A DNA stretch of 64,000 bases from Holtiella tumoricola (lineage in GTDB: Bacteria; Bacillota; Clostridia; Lachnospirales; Cellulosilyticaceae). Of this stretch, positions 33,428 to 41,563 are shown in pieces. The number at the start of each line of letters is the position of its first letter. Position 1 is the first letter of the stretch. The notes under the pieces are model-generated. The model made no database searches, was not told where the DNA came from, and saw only the letters and a program-made list of their open reading frames with translations. The stretch is from NCBI RefSeq assembly GCF_027857615.1, contig NZ_JAQIFT010000057.1:1-64000 (forward strand). Direction: 5' to 3'. The translations under genes were made by a program, and so were the position numbers.

Positions 33428-33565
33428 TTAAATGCAGCACCAAAGACTCACCATAAAGCTTGTCCCAAGTACAACAATTATCGCCAACTCAAACAACCCT
33501 TTCATAGCTTGGTCAAACCATCTGTTAAGGTTATTTTTCAGTGCTCTTTTTTCTCTAACTGTCAT
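33428..33565 (-). CDS. Small membrane protein (45 residues)
   Basis: An ATG behind GGGAG opens a 45-residue frame: a basic start (MTVREKRALKNNLNRWFDQ) and a membrane helix (LFELAIIVVLGTSFMVSLWCC). It is in line with the early operon between the XRE gene and the 40-residue membrane gene. Function is unknown. Confidence 0.6.
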   Translation of the reverse strand: MTVREKRALKNNLNRWFDQAMKGLFELAIIVVLGTSFMVSLWCCI

Positions 33566-33628
33566 TATTCAATTCTCTCCCTTTACTTAAGTAATCCAAC
33601 ATGATATACTTAAGTTACACATATATTT

Positions 33629-34132
33629 TTAAACGTAGGCTCTTTCAAGACGGCAATCTTGAAGAGCTTTTTTCTTTTGTATCTCTTCTTTTAGTATTAA
33701 AGGTATCAATATTGACACAAACTCTTTTGATTCTTTAATGAATTTTTCATAATCACCTTTTTCATGGGCTGATATTACCCCATCTCTAAGTATTCTCATA
33801 ATCTTTGGTATTTGTTCTGTAACATCATTGTACTCATTTTGAATGTCTAGTGCTGTTATCCGTAAGTCAGTAGTTTGATGTATATCTTTAACTATTACTG
33901 GTACAAGATCATCGGCTCCATGTTCATCACTTACAAATAGGCTATAGACCATTGGCTCTTCGTAAATACGAGTAAGTTGTATCACTGTAGAAAAACTAGG
34001 CTCAACTTTCCCATTTTCCCAATCACTTACGCAAGATTGAGCTGTATTTAATATTAAAGCTACATCTTCTTGTGATAATCCTTTTTCTTTTCTTGCTTTC
34101 ATTAGCATTCTTCTAAATTCATTTACTTTCAT
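33629..34132 (-). CDS. XRE-family transcription regulator
   Basis: Residues 5-55 form a lambda-repressor-like helix-turn-helix (FRRMLMKARKEKGLSQEDVALILNTAQSCVSDWENGKVEPSFSTVIQL). The remaining 110 residues are helical with no known domain. It is the third gene in the lytic direction from the switch and could be a second early regulator. Inverted half-sites TATATTTGAT / ATCAAATATA flank its upstream region (34163-34232). Confidence 0.88.
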   Translation of the reverse strand: MKVNEFRRMLMKARKEKGLSQEDVALILNTAQSCVSDWENGKVEPSFSTVIQLTRIYEEPMVYSLFVSDEHGADDLVPVIVKDIHQTTDLRITALDIQNEYNDVTEQIPKIMRILRDGVISAHEKGDYEKFIKESKEFVSILIPLILKEEIQKKKALQDCRLERAYV

Positions 34133-34162
34133 TTTTTCTCCTCTTTTCTATCTGTTGTGAAC

Positions 34163-34232
34163 TATATTTGATTTATATGTAAAGGTTTAAAGCTATTTAT
34201 TTATAGAATGTAGGTCATTATAATCAAATATA
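34163..34232. promoter_or_regulatory. Separated inverted half-sites before the XRE gene
   Basis: TATATTTGAT (34163-34172) and its reverse complement (34223-34232) are centred 60 bases apart, about six helical turns, upstream of the XRE gene. They could be looped operator halves. AT-rich sequence makes chance possible. Confidence 0.35.
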
Positions 34233-34310
34233 GAAATCATCCTAATTCCACTAATGGTTGCTACCCATAAATTAGCTATAAGTTTTGACATAACTTTCAA
34301 TATAATTTGC

Positions 34311-34487
34311 TTAGTCTATATATACTCTTTCATAGAAGTATTTCTTAGAAAGTCTACCTGAGTATGTTGCTTTACCTTGTTCTTCTAACTCTTTATTAAG
34401 TTTCTGCATAAGTTTATATGCTGAAGATCTTGAAACATCCATAAGTTCCATAATGTCTGTTACCCGAAAAAACTTCTTTTCAGTCAT
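34311..34487 (-). CDS. Small helix-turn-helix protein, excisionase-like
   Basis: The ATG at 34487 follows GGAGGT. The 58-residue protein is mostly a helix-turn-helix (FFRVTDIMELMDVSRSSAYKLMQKLNKELEEQG), the form of phage excisionase or MerR-like DNA-binding proteins. It is the second gene on the lytic side of the switch. Its partner could be the integrase, but this is inferred. Confidence 0.75.
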   Translation of the reverse strand: MTEKKFFRVTDIMELMDVSRSSAYKLMQKLNKELEEQGKATYSGRLSKKYFYERVYID

Positions 34488-34515
34488 ATTCAATACCTCC
34501 ATTAATTTTTTACGC

Positions 34516-34719
34516 TTATCGCGTATCTCTAATCAAAAAATCACTCACTTCTTCAACTGTTACGTTAAAATACTTACATAATATTACTATTTCCATCGGC
34601 TGAAATTTACGTCTACCTTTCTTTTTATCACAATAAGTAGAAGGAGATACTTTTAATAACTCTGATATTTTAAGATTTGTTTCATTTTTCTCCTTCTGAA
34701 GTTGTTCTATAGATTTCAA
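34516..34719 (-). CDS. Cro-like XRE regulator
   Basis: The 67-residue protein is a single helix-turn-helix: MKSIEQLQKEKNETNLKISELLKVSPSTYCDKKKGRRKFQPMEIVILCKYF. As first gene on the lytic side, divergent from the repressor and behind a TTGACA/TAATAT promoter with an operator in its spacer, it is the likely Cro equivalent. Confidence 0.82.
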   Translation of the reverse strand: MKSIEQLQKEKNETNLKISELLKVSPSTYCDKKKGRRKFQPMEIVILCKYFNVTVEEVSDFLIRDTR

Positions 34720-34742
34720 ACTGTCACCTCTTATTTAAAATT

Positions 34743-34855
34743 TGCGTATTGCGTATTTATATTTTTATATTACTACGCATTTTGCGTATTGTCAAGTTTG
34801 TTTTATATAAAAATATGCTTTTTGCGTATTTTGTTGTTTGTACGCATTATGCGTA
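34743..34855. promoter_or_regulatory. Genetic switch operators (TACGCA-N3-TGCGTA)
   Basis: Perfect palindromes TACGCA-N3-TGCGTA lie at 34774-34788 and 34841-34855. Three extra half-sites TGCGTA occur at 34743, 34750 and 34823. The two full sites sit exactly in the 17-base spacers of the two divergent promoters. The repressor and Cro-like proteins are the presumed ligands. Confidence 0.92.
34767..34795 (-). promoter_or_regulatory. Lytic promoter (towards cro-like gene)
   Basis: On the minus strand TTGACA (34795-34790) and TAATAT (34772-34767) are spaced by 17 bases, with an operator palindrome filling the spacer. It lies 48 bases before the Cro-like start. Confidence 0.9.
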
Positions 34856-34862
34856 TTATTAT
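34834..34862 (+). promoter_or_regulatory. Repressor-maintenance promoter
   Basis: TTGTTT (34834-34839) and TATTAT (34857-34862) are 17 bases apart with the second operator palindrome inside the spacer, just before the repressor gene. The weaker -35 suggests a lower activity than the lytic promoter. Confidence 0.75.
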
Positions 34863-34883
34863 TTAATATATGGAGGTGTATAT

Positions 34884-35303
34884 ATGCTTGGAGATAAAAT
34901 TAAAGAAATACTAAATAATAAGGGAATTAGGCAAAAAGATTTAGCTGAAAAGTTAAGCATTTCACCATCTACCCTTAATGGATATATAACAGGCTATAGA
35001 ACACCTGATATCCATACTTTAAATAAGATTGCAAATGCGTTAGGATATCCGACTTCTCATTTTATTGATTCTGAAGAACATTCAACTAATAATCTCAATA
35101 AAAAAGATAAGAAAGATATTGCAAAAGATGTACAGGAAATTATGAACAAAATTGATTCTGGTGAAGATGGTCCTCTTTATTATAATGGTCAAGAGATGTC
35201 AGATGAGGATAAAGAATTATTTAGAGATGCATTAGAGTTTGCTTTAAAACGAATAAAAGTAGAAAATAAACAAACATATACTCCAAAAAAATATCGCAAA
35301 TAA
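34884..35303 (+). CDS. CI-like phage repressor (XRE family)
   Basis: The ATG at 34884 follows TGGAGGTG; the open frame begins earlier but that part covers the operators. The 139-residue protein opens with a helix-turn-helix (MLGDKIKEILNNKGIRQKDLAEKLSISPSTLNGYITGYRTPDIHTLNKIANALG). It has a short acidic C-terminus but no LexA-type self-cleavage domain. Inactivation is therefore likely through the neighbouring ImmA-like protease. Confidence 0.9.
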   Translation: MLGDKIKEILNNKGIRQKDLAEKLSISPSTLNGYITGYRTPDIHTLNKIANALGYPTSHFIDSEEHSTNNLNKKDKKDIAKDVQEIMNKIDSGEDGPLYYNGQEMSDEDKELFRDALEFALKRIKVENKQTYTPKKYRK

Positions 35304-35331
35304 GAAAACTAGTTTGGGGGAATATATACAA

Positions 35332-35760
35332 ATGAAAAAATATATTAAACAAGAGGTTATTAGGCTTCTAAAAAAATATAATACAAATGATCCAGAAGAG
35401 CTTGCAAATAGAATGGGAATTATGATAATCAATATGCCCTTAGGGTCCAATGCAGGCTCTTATAGATTTATAAAAAAGAAACGAGTTATATTTGTTAACT
35501 CAGATTTAGAATATCATCAACGTAAGGTTGTAATAGCACATGAACTTGGACATGCTGTATTACATCCTAAGACAAACTGTTGCTTCATAAAGAATAAAAC
35601 GCTTCTTCTCAGTTCTAAAGTTGAAAAAGAAGCTAACATTTTTGCTTGTGAACTCCTAGTTCATGATAACTTATTAAGAGATTACATAAACTATTCATTA
35701 AATGAAATAGCCAATGCTGAATATTTACCTTTAGAATTACTTGAATTAAAATTTAATTGA
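35332..35760 (+). CDS. ImmA/IrrE-family metallopeptidase
   Basis: The protein (142 residues from the ATG at 35332) carries the zinc-protease motif HELGH (VVIAHELGHAVLHP) and a later Glu in KVEKEANIFACELL. In ICEBs1 and related elements ImmA cleaves the adjacent XRE repressor upon induction. Here it lies 28 bases after the repressor gene, which fits the same role. The ribosome site GGGGGA is a little far, so a TTG start at 35314 remains possible. Confidence 0.9.
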   Translation: MKKYIKQEVIRLLKKYNTNDPEELANRMGIMIINMPLGSNAGSYRFIKKKRVIFVNSDLEYHQRKVVIAHELGHAVLHPKTNCCFIKNKTLLLSSKVEKEANIFACELLVHDNLLRDYINYSLNEIANAEYLPLELLELKFN

Positions 35761-35794
35761 TTAAGCTTAGGCTTATTTATTTTTAGAACATAAT

Positions 35795-35808
35795 CGAACA
35801 TATATTCG
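35795..35808. promoter_or_regulatory. LexA/SOS box-like site
   Basis: CGAACATATATTCG differs by one base from the Gram-positive LexA box CGAACATATGTTCG. It overlaps a possible -10 (TATATT) just before a small gene and the integrase. Confidence 0.6.
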
Positions 35809-35828
35809 CATTTAGGAGGATTAATAGA

Positions 35829-35987
35829 ATGATTAATGATACAAGTTTACTTACTGATGAAACAAGAAAAAGATTAGAAAATGCTGGCTTTATACATATC
35901 AATATAGACGACCCACTTACTGAAGAAATCGCAATTGATTTACTAGAAAGATTTGCTGAAATTGAAAAACGCCTAGAACAGGAATAG
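35829..35987 (+). CDS. Small phage protein before the integrase (52 residues)
   Basis: The ATG follows AGGAGG and opens a 52-residue helical frame (MINDTSLLTDETRKRLENAGFIHINIDDPLTEEIAIDLLERFAEIEKRLEQE). It lies behind the LexA-like box and 61 bases before the integrase start. It might act in induction or excision; no family is recognised. Confidence 0.72.
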   Translation: MINDTSLLTDETRKRLENAGFIHINIDDPLTEEIAIDLLERFAEIEKRLEQE

Positions 35988-36048
35988 TTTTCATTACACT
36001 ATCTCCTGATGATTATCTAAATTTATACACTAAATGGAGGGATTTTAT

Positions 36049-37101
36049 ATGCCTGCTTATAAGGATGCTGATAGAGGGACCTGGTATGCAGCCTTCTATT
36101 ACACAGATTGGACTGGTGAAAAAAAGAAAAAGAAAAAAAGAGGATTTAAGAAAAGATCAGAAGCTCTAGAATATGAGCGCGAATTTTTAAATAAACAATC
36201 TATGAGCTGTGATATGTCATTTAAAAGCTTAGTTGAGCTCTATTACGAAGATAAAAGTACAAGAGCAAGGAAAACAACAATGAATAGTAAAAAGACTGTT
36301 ATAGATAAGCAAATTGTACCCTATTTTCAAGACTTAGCTATAAATCAAATCAAAGCGACTACAGTTAGAAAATGGCAAAATCAACTCTTAGAATCAAATT
36401 ATTCACCAACATACATTAACTATATTCATACACAACTATCTGCTATTTTTAACTTTGCAGTGCAGTTTTATGATCTAAAAGAAAATCCTGCACGCAAAGC
36501 TGGCTCTATTGGTAAAAAGGCTGCTGATGATATGCAATTTTGGACTCTAGAAGAGTTTAATCAATTCATAGGTAGTATAACTGACCTTGCACTTAAAACG
36601 GCTTACACGCTGTTGTTTTATAGTGGTATGAGATGTGGAGAATTATTAGCTCTTACTCCTAATGATTTTAACCTTAGAGATTCTACTGTCTCAATTACTA
36701 AATCATTTTCTAGGCTTGGCAAAGAAGATATTATTAATGAACCAAAGACACCTAAAAGTAAGCGCACTATTACATTGCCAAAGTTTGTGAATGAACTAAT
36801 AATTGAATACCTCCAAACATTATATGACTGGGATGATACAGATCGTATTTTCCCTCATACTAAATATTACCTTCAAAATAATATAGCTAAATATGCAGTA
36901 CTCGCAAGGGTAAAAAAAATACGTGTACATGACCTACGTCATTCACACGCTTCACTCTTAATTGATATGGGAATTAATATTATACTCATTTCAGAACGCT
37001 TAGGACATGAAAAAATCCAAACTACATTGGATACCTATAGCCACTTGTATCCTAATAAGCATGAAGAAGTGGCTGAGCAGCTAGATCACCTAAAGAAATA
37101 A
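36049..37101 (+). CDS. int: Phage integrase, tyrosine recombinase
   Basis: The start is the ATG at 36049 with GGAGGG eight bases away. The 350-residue protein has an N-terminal arm-binding domain (GTWYAAFYYTDWTGEKKKKKKRGFKKRSEALEYE), a core-binding domain (residues 58-150) and the catalytic domain with Arg195 (GMRCGEL), His294/Arg297 (HDLRHSH), His320 (LGHEKIQ) and Tyr330. Two decayed copies of its 3' end occur at 39.7 and 41.6 kb. It marks the right end of the prophage. Confidence 0.95.
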   Translation: MPAYKDADRGTWYAAFYYTDWTGEKKKKKKRGFKKRSEALEYEREFLNKQSMSCDMSFKSLVELYYEDKSTRARKTTMNSKKTVIDKQIVPYFQDLAINQIKATTVRKWQNQLLESNYSPTYINYIHTQLSAIFNFAVQFYDLKENPARKAGSIGKKAADDMQFWTLEEFNQFIGSITDLALKTAYTLLFYSGMRCGELLALTPNDFNLRDSTVSITKSFSRLGKEDIINEPKTPKSKRTITLPKFVNELIIEYLQTLYDWDDTDRIFPHTKYYLQNNIAKYAVLARVKKIRVHDLRHSHASLLIDMGINIILISERLGHEKIQTTLDTYSHLYPNKHEEVAEQLDHLKK

Positions 37102-37199
37102 GATGCTTAATTCCCCTCTTCTTTTCTATAGTAATCCTTACTAATTTTATTAATATTTATTATTTTATAATCCTAGTAATTATTTACTCCCATAATTAA

Positions 37200-37239
37200 A
37201 AGGAAAGGTAGCTTAATTCTTATTATGCTCCCTTTCCTT
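37200..37239 (+). terminator. Long hairpin after the integrase
   Basis: AAGGAAAGGTAGC and GCTCCCTTTCCTT form a 13-pair stem with one mismatch and a 14-base loop. It likely ends the integrase transcript, although the T run after it is poor. Confidence 0.6.
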
Positions 37240-37280
37240 CTATAGCATGTTACTTCTTAGTCTATCTACTGATTTTATAT

Positions 37281-37559
37281 TTATCCTCTTCTGTTATTAC
37301 AGTGTCTGTAACACCAATTCCAGCAATCCCAATGACAATCCCAATTATCCTCTCCTGAATTAATACCTCTTACACATCCTTGGTCTTCTAACTCATCGAA
37401 TTTACGATCCAACTCTGCAGTATCTTCTCTGATATCCCTGATAAGTCGGTTTATGTCATTAACTAATGGTCTACAGTTACGGCTTACACCTCTTACTTCA
37501 TTTTCTCTCCTTTCATCATTATGCCAACAGTTACATCTTCCACAGTTATTACATGCCAT
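37281..37559 (-). CDS. Cys-rich protein, possibly spore-related
   Basis: From the ATG at 37559 the product has 92 residues, with Cys clusters at both ends (MACNNCGRCNCWHND and CHWDCWNWCYRHCNN) and a charged helix between. An ATG 12 bases earlier is touching its GGAG, so the start is not certain. Cys-rich small proteins next to CotF-like genes suggest a spore coat component, but that is by association only. Confidence 0.62.
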   Translation of the reverse strand: MACNNCGRCNCWHNDERRENEVRGVSRNCRPLVNDINRLIRDIREDTAELDRKFDELEDQGCVRGINSGEDNWDCHWDCWNWCYRHCNNRRG

Positions 37560-37652
37560 GACAACATCCATCTCCTTTTTTAAATTGTTTTACAATAATA
37601 ATTTATGTATTGAAGGACAAGAATGTTCCTAAAATAATATATTTAGACAAAA

Positions 37653-37690
37653 AAATTAAGCTAGAGCTTATGCCCTAGCTTAATTTCTTA
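37653..37690 (-). terminator. Terminator of the coat-gene pair
   Basis: On the minus strand TAAGCTAG and CTAGCTTA pair around a short loop and are followed by ATTTTTTT. Confidence 0.8.
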
Positions 37691-37702
37691 TTTAATTATT
37701 AA

Positions 37703-37981
37703 TTAGCATTGACAATGTGCTTGTGGTGCAAAAGTCTGTTTAGCTTGATCAACTTTTTGTTGTTCTGCTGGTGGCGTTGGGTAAAAACCACGATTATGCA
37801 TAGATGTAAAAACGCCATATTGCAAATTGTGTTCGTCATTTAATAAATTTACCATAGTGTCTTTAAGTTCCTTTTTTGCACATTCATTAGCAATAAGGTT
37901 ATAAAGAGCTGTAGCAGATTTTTGTGCTTCTAGAGCATCTGCTAATATTTCTTTTTCTGTGAATACAGGAATATTACTCAT
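37703..37981 (-). CDS. CotF-like spore coat protein
   Basis: The 92-residue protein shows the CotF-family helical pattern (FTEKEILADALEAQKSATALYNLIANECAKKELKDTMVNLLNDEHNLQYGVFTSMHNRGFYPTP) and ends in CQC. These ferritin-like proteins belong to the spore coat. It follows a similar 61-residue protein by 11 bases, so the two are one operon. RBS AGGAGG is clear. Confidence 0.88.
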   Translation of the reverse strand: MSNIPVFTEKEILADALEAQKSATALYNLIANECAKKELKDTMVNLLNDEHNLQYGVFTSMHNRGFYPTPPAEQQKVDQAKQTFAPQAHCQC

Positions 37982-37992
37982 ATAGTTACCTC

Positions 37993-38178
37993 CTATTGAA
38001 GTTGTTCATATATAGTGTCAAAATGTTGTTGATGATGGTTAGCAATATCTGTAAACTGTGCTTTAAGTTCTACATCAGTTGTAGCTTCTGCTAACATCTT
38101 AAACTTTTTAATAAGTAGTTCTTCACCACTTAGCAAATCTTGAAAACTTGAAAGTTCTTTTGCTGTTAATTGTGACAT
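37993..38178 (-). CDS. Small CotF/ferritin-like coat protein
   Basis: The 61-residue helical protein (LTAKELSSFQDLLSGEELLIKKFKMLAEATTDVELKAQFTDIANHHQQHFDTIYEQL) matches the short clostridial spore coat proteins that pair with CotF. It is the first gene of the pair. Full-length four-helix folds would need pairing or oligomers. Confidence 0.8.
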   Translation of the reverse strand: MSQLTAKELSSFQDLLSGEELLIKKFKMLAEATTDVELKAQFTDIANHHQQHFDTIYEQLQ

Positions 38179-38322
38179 TATTTTAACCTCCTATGTTAGT
38201 ATCAAGATTAGTATTTCCAGAATAAAGAAATCAACGCAAGGTAAATAAAGGAATTATTAATTAATCTTATTTCTCAAAACTTAATAAATCTATTTATATT
38301 AATATTAGCATCTATAGAATCC

Positions 38323-39564
38323 TTATTTTATTCTTCCTACATTGGTATTATCACAAGATCTATCTCTAAGGTCATATACAGGATTCTCTTTATCTTCAAA
38401 ACGATAATCTTGTCCCTTTTGACATATATAATCATGAATTACTCGATGACTTGGCACCTGTTCAACATCATGATTTAAAATATTTTGGAACTTATAAAGC
38501 TCTGACTCAGTTGATAGATCTGATACATTAGGATAATCATCTTTAACTGAAGTCAGTTGTACTGTAGAACATAAAATATTACGTACATATTCTTTATTTT
38601 CACCTAAGGTTAATAGTTGTGGGAAGCATCCATCTGGAATAACTTGTTGCCATTCTTTCTTTTCATATTTCTTGAGTAATTCTTCTGCTTGATGCAAATG
38701 ATTAACTTCTTCAATAAAATGTTGCTCCCATATCTTCTTAATATATGGATCTGTTTCATCTTGATAGCAAGAATAGTATAAATAACATTCTGTATATTCA
38801 TGTTGTAGAAGCCCTTCAAGCCAAGTCATTTTAGTATCAAGTAAACTACCATATTGGCTAACATGTTGTTCTTCTATAAGTGCAATTTCTTGATATAAGC
38901 TTCTTCCTCTATCTGAATCATAAAAACCTGCTACATTCATATAATAATTCATTGTCTGCTGCTCTGCTGCTGTAATAATAGCAACATTTAGTTTGGTGAT
39001 AGGATCTGCTTTACAAAAATCTACATACATTCTAATATTATCATTTGGAAAACGATGTTCCGCAATAGTAGGTCTTCCTGGCATAATTTCTGTATAATGC
39101 CCTACTAATTGCTCTGCTCTAATGCCTCTTTCCATTTCTAATAAGTCTGAATAACGATAAAGATGGTCAAAGTCTTCTAATAGTGCGAAATCTAATGCCA
39201 TTTTTACATGTTGATTAGGCTCCCTTTGAGCTAATCTAGCTGTAAGGTCTACTGCAAGTTGTTCATAGCTTATAGTTGTCTCTAAAATAGATTCATCTGC
39301 TGGCTTAAGAACACTAATAACTTTTTGTTGTTGTTGTTCACTTCTTCTTGTTATTGCAATTTCTCTACGCAAATCATTATTTGTACAATGTCTTGAAAAA
39401 TTATGTGAGAACCATACTGCTTCGTATTCTGTACCATTCATTAGGATAATACGAGTTTTAGTATAAGGATCCACTTCATCTTTATTATACGGTTTTGGAT
39501 AAATACTATTCCAATCTTTAAATAAAGCATCAGTTTTCATAGGTTTCTCTAGAAAAGGATTCAT
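38323..39564 (-). CDS. Ferritin-like domain protein, unknown
   Basis: The 413-residue protein has a non-globular start (residues 1-60), then two ferritin-like halves with metal-type ExxH motifs (IALIEEQHVSQYGS and HFIEEVNHLHQAEELLKKY). Related proteins occur in spore-formers near coat genes. A role in spores or in oxidative stress is possible; catalysis was not shown. It lies upstream of the coat pair on the same strand. Confidence 0.75.
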   Translation of the reverse strand: MNPFLEKPMKTDALFKDWNSIYPKPYNKDEVDPYTKTRIILMNGTEYEAVWFSHNFSRHCTNNDLRREIAITRRSEQQQQKVISVLKPADESILETTISYEQLAVDLTARLAQREPNQHVKMALDFALLEDFDHLYRYSDLLEMERGIRAEQLVGHYTEIMPGRPTIAEHRFPNDNIRMYVDFCKADPITKLNVAIITAAEQQTMNYYMNVAGFYDSDRGRSLYQEIALIEEQHVSQYGSLLDTKMTWLEGLLQHEYTECYLYYSCYQDETDPYIKKIWEQHFIEEVNHLHQAEELLKKYEKKEWQQVIPDGCFPQLLTLGENKEYVRNILCSTVQLTSVKDDYPNVSDLSTESELYKFQNILNHDVEQVPSHRVIHDYICQKGQDYRFEDKENPVYDLRDRSCDNTNVGRIK

Positions 39565-39740
39565 CTTAATATCATCTCCATTATTAAGTTTTTAAACAAG
39601 TAGTGATTACCAATCGCTCTAATTTATAATAATATTATTTGTAAAACTTCCGCTTAAAATACCTACTTTTGTTAAAAACTTTCTATAAAATACTCTATCT
39701 ATATTTAAAATCACAACTCTATTATTCCTTAATAAAAACA

Positions 39741-39915
39741 AACCGTGTGTATGACATATGCCATTCACACGGTTCACTCTTAATCGATGTGGGAATTAAT
39801 ATTATACTTATTTCAGAACGTCTAGGACATGAGAAGATCCAAACTATATTGGATACCTATAGTCACTTGTATCCTAACAAGCACGAAGAAGTAGCTACTC
39901 AATTAGATCAACTAA
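39741..39915 (+). pseudogene. Decayed integrase 3' end (first scar)
   Basis: The reading frame here matches the last 60 codons of the integrase (SHGSLLIDVGINIILISERLGHEKIQ...HLYPNKHEEVA). The catalytic Arg of the HxxR motif is Cys (DICHSH), and no upstream integrase remains. Identity at DNA level is high but not complete, so it comes from a related, older element. Confidence 0.9.
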
Positions 39916-39950
39916 AAAAAGGAGATGCTTAATGCATCTCCTTTTTTAAC
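39916..39950. terminator. Bidirectional terminator at the first integrase scar
   Basis: GGAGATGC (39921-39928) and GCATCTCC (39934-39941) form a perfect eight-pair stem, A-rich before and T-rich after. It ends the scar frame and also the minus-strand cassette next to it. Confidence 0.85.
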
Positions 39951-39971
39951 TCTAGTACACAAAATGATATT

Positions 39972-40496
39972 TTATTTAAAAAACTTATTTGTCCATTTCT
40001 CCTTATTCCACACATTAAACACCATATTTCCCCATATCATTGTTCCTATTCCTACTATTATAAGTATATTCCACCGTAACATAACTAAAATTGTTGATAT
40101 ACTAAAAGGCACAATGTAATACGTCAAAATTGCCCATATTCCAACCCTTTCAAATAATTTCCAGAATGCTTTCTTACTAACCCAATATATAGAATATATT
40201 GATAATATTATTAGCATATTGATAATTGCTGGCTCAATAATTTGTTCTGTTAATATATCTTGCCCAAGTAAAATTACAGGTGCAATACTTGTTATAACAG
40301 ATTCAGTTGCTCTAAATAATTCGTCCTTTATTAATTCTTTCCCATCTTGTTTATTCATGATACAAAGTAATATTGCACTCATACTACTTAAATACATAGC
40401 CATCACATATATGTAAAAATTTTTTTCCATATCCGCAAATGCTACTGAGGATATAATAATTCCTCCAATAAATACAAGATTTAAAAATCTCTTCAC
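39972..40496 (-). CDS. Membrane protein of unknown cassette
   Basis: The 174-residue protein starts at GTG with AAGGAGG before it. Four or five hydrophobic helices are visible (for example FLNLVFIGGIIISSVAFA, IYVMAMYLSSMSAILLCIM, IINMLIILSIYSIYWV and ILTYYIVPFSISTILVML). It lies 41 bases downstream of the next gene and probably forms a two-gene unit with it between two integrase scars. A membrane effector is possible; no family was recognised. Confidence 0.75.
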   Translation of the reverse strand: MKRFLNLVFIGGIIISSVAFADMEKNFYIYVMAMYLSSMSAILLCIMNKQDGKELIKDELFRATESVITSIAPVILLGQDILTEQIIEPAIINMLIILSIYSIYWVSKKAFWKLFERVGIWAILTYYIVPFSISTILVMLRWNILIIVGIGTMIWGNMVFNVWNKEKWTNKFFK

Positions 40497-40537
40497 TGAA
40501 TATTTCCTCCTTGTAAACTATTATTCTTTTTACATAA

Positions 40538-41407
40538 TTATATACCTAATTGAGTATGCCCTGTAGAATTTTTTATTTCTAGTACTTCTACTACTGAAAA
40601 TTTCTCATTTATAATTTCATTTAATTCATTAATATGAGTAACAATATGTACCTTAGCTAGAATAGATGTTTTAGCATTTATATTTACTTCTCCATTTTTT
40701 ACTAGATTTAAGAAAGCCTTATCCTCAATAGTAGCTCCTATAGTTTTACTAGATTTATGTGTACTATATACAAAATCCCATTTAGAATTTCCTATAAAAT
40801 CTGGTTTTTTAATATGTAACCATAAATTAGGGATATTTTCTATCTCTCTATAATCTTCAAATGGCTCCAGATCTATTTCTTCTTTCATATATATAATTTC
40901 ATTACTTTTTACACATAGTTTAGGTTCACTATCATATGTAATAACAAATTCTCCCTTATTATAATTAGGAAACATCTGAGCTATCATTTTATCACCTGCT
41001 TCTGCATAAAGATTATATTCATTTTTTGTAACATTTATCGTGCAGTTTTCCATATTCTGTATAGATATCATTTCATCACTACTTTCCACTTTCTTAGGCT
41101 TGTCCCCTTTTAGATGCTTTTTTATATTAAAAAATGTCACTATCATATCTAATATAGTTTTCATGTATTGCATATTCTGCATGTTAAATAAATTAGGGTC
41201 AAAACTTACTTGTGACATTAACTCAATTATAAAGCTACCTTTTTGAGTGTCTTTTACTACTATATTGAAATCACTACTATCCCCTTGATCCTTTGCTATC
41301 AATAAACTTAAATCTAATACTCCGTTTAATATATCAGCAAATAGTCTAGCATCAACCTCATCTTGTCCGCCCATTTTTATTGAAAACCCTAATTCTTCTC
41401 TGTTCAT
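40538..41407 (-). CDS. Protein of unknown function (DUF7946-like start)
   Basis: The 289-residue protein begins MNREELGFSIKMGGQDEVDARLFADILNGVLDL and continues NIVVKDTQKGSFIIELMSQV. This recalls the start of proteins labelled DUF7946, which have unknown function and occur in mobile regions. The rest is mixed alpha/beta without recognised catalytic residues. It pairs with the membrane protein downstream. The similarity is from memory of the pattern and needs checking. Confidence 0.65.
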   Translation of the reverse strand: MNREELGFSIKMGGQDEVDARLFADILNGVLDLSLLIAKDQGDSSDFNIVVKDTQKGSFIIELMSQVSFDPNLFNMQNMQYMKTILDMIVTFFNIKKHLKGDKPKKVESSDEMISIQNMENCTINVTKNEYNLYAEAGDKMIAQMFPNYNKGEFVITYDSEPKLCVKSNEIIYMKEEIDLEPFEDYREIENIPNLWLHIKKPDFIGNSKWDFVYSTHKSSKTIGATIEDKAFLNLVKNGEVNINAKTSILAKVHIVTHINELNEIINEKFSVVEVLEIKNSTGHTQLGI

Positions 41408-41563
41408 ATATTCACCTCTTACAAATTATTATAATATTAAACTTAAGTATATATTATCTTACTTATTTTTACTATTAAATCAGTATTTAAACAAAAATAG
41501 GAGCAACATTCTAATCCTTACACTATTTAGTTCGAAACCATTCTGATATAAAAAATTCCTCTA

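Larger units (their letters stand above)
1..37110. mobile_element. Prophage, mosaic of lambda-type head and P2-type contractile tail; left end outside window
   Basis: A continuous phage gene order is visible: integrase, repressor switch, replication genes, late regulator, terminase, head, contractile tail and fibres. The late genes all lie on the minus strand. The right boundary is placed just after the integrase stop because chromosomal-type coat genes begin there; no attachment core could be proven because the left end is not in the window. Lysis genes are not seen and presumably lie to the left. The combination of lambda-family packaging and head genes with a P2-like myophage tail is a known type of clostridial prophage mosaic. 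Confidence 0.93.

Noticed and set aside
39669..39740. Upstream part of the 87-codon frame as a functional small integrase
   Set aside because: Only the 3' part matches integrase and the HxxR Arg is Cys; it is a remnant.
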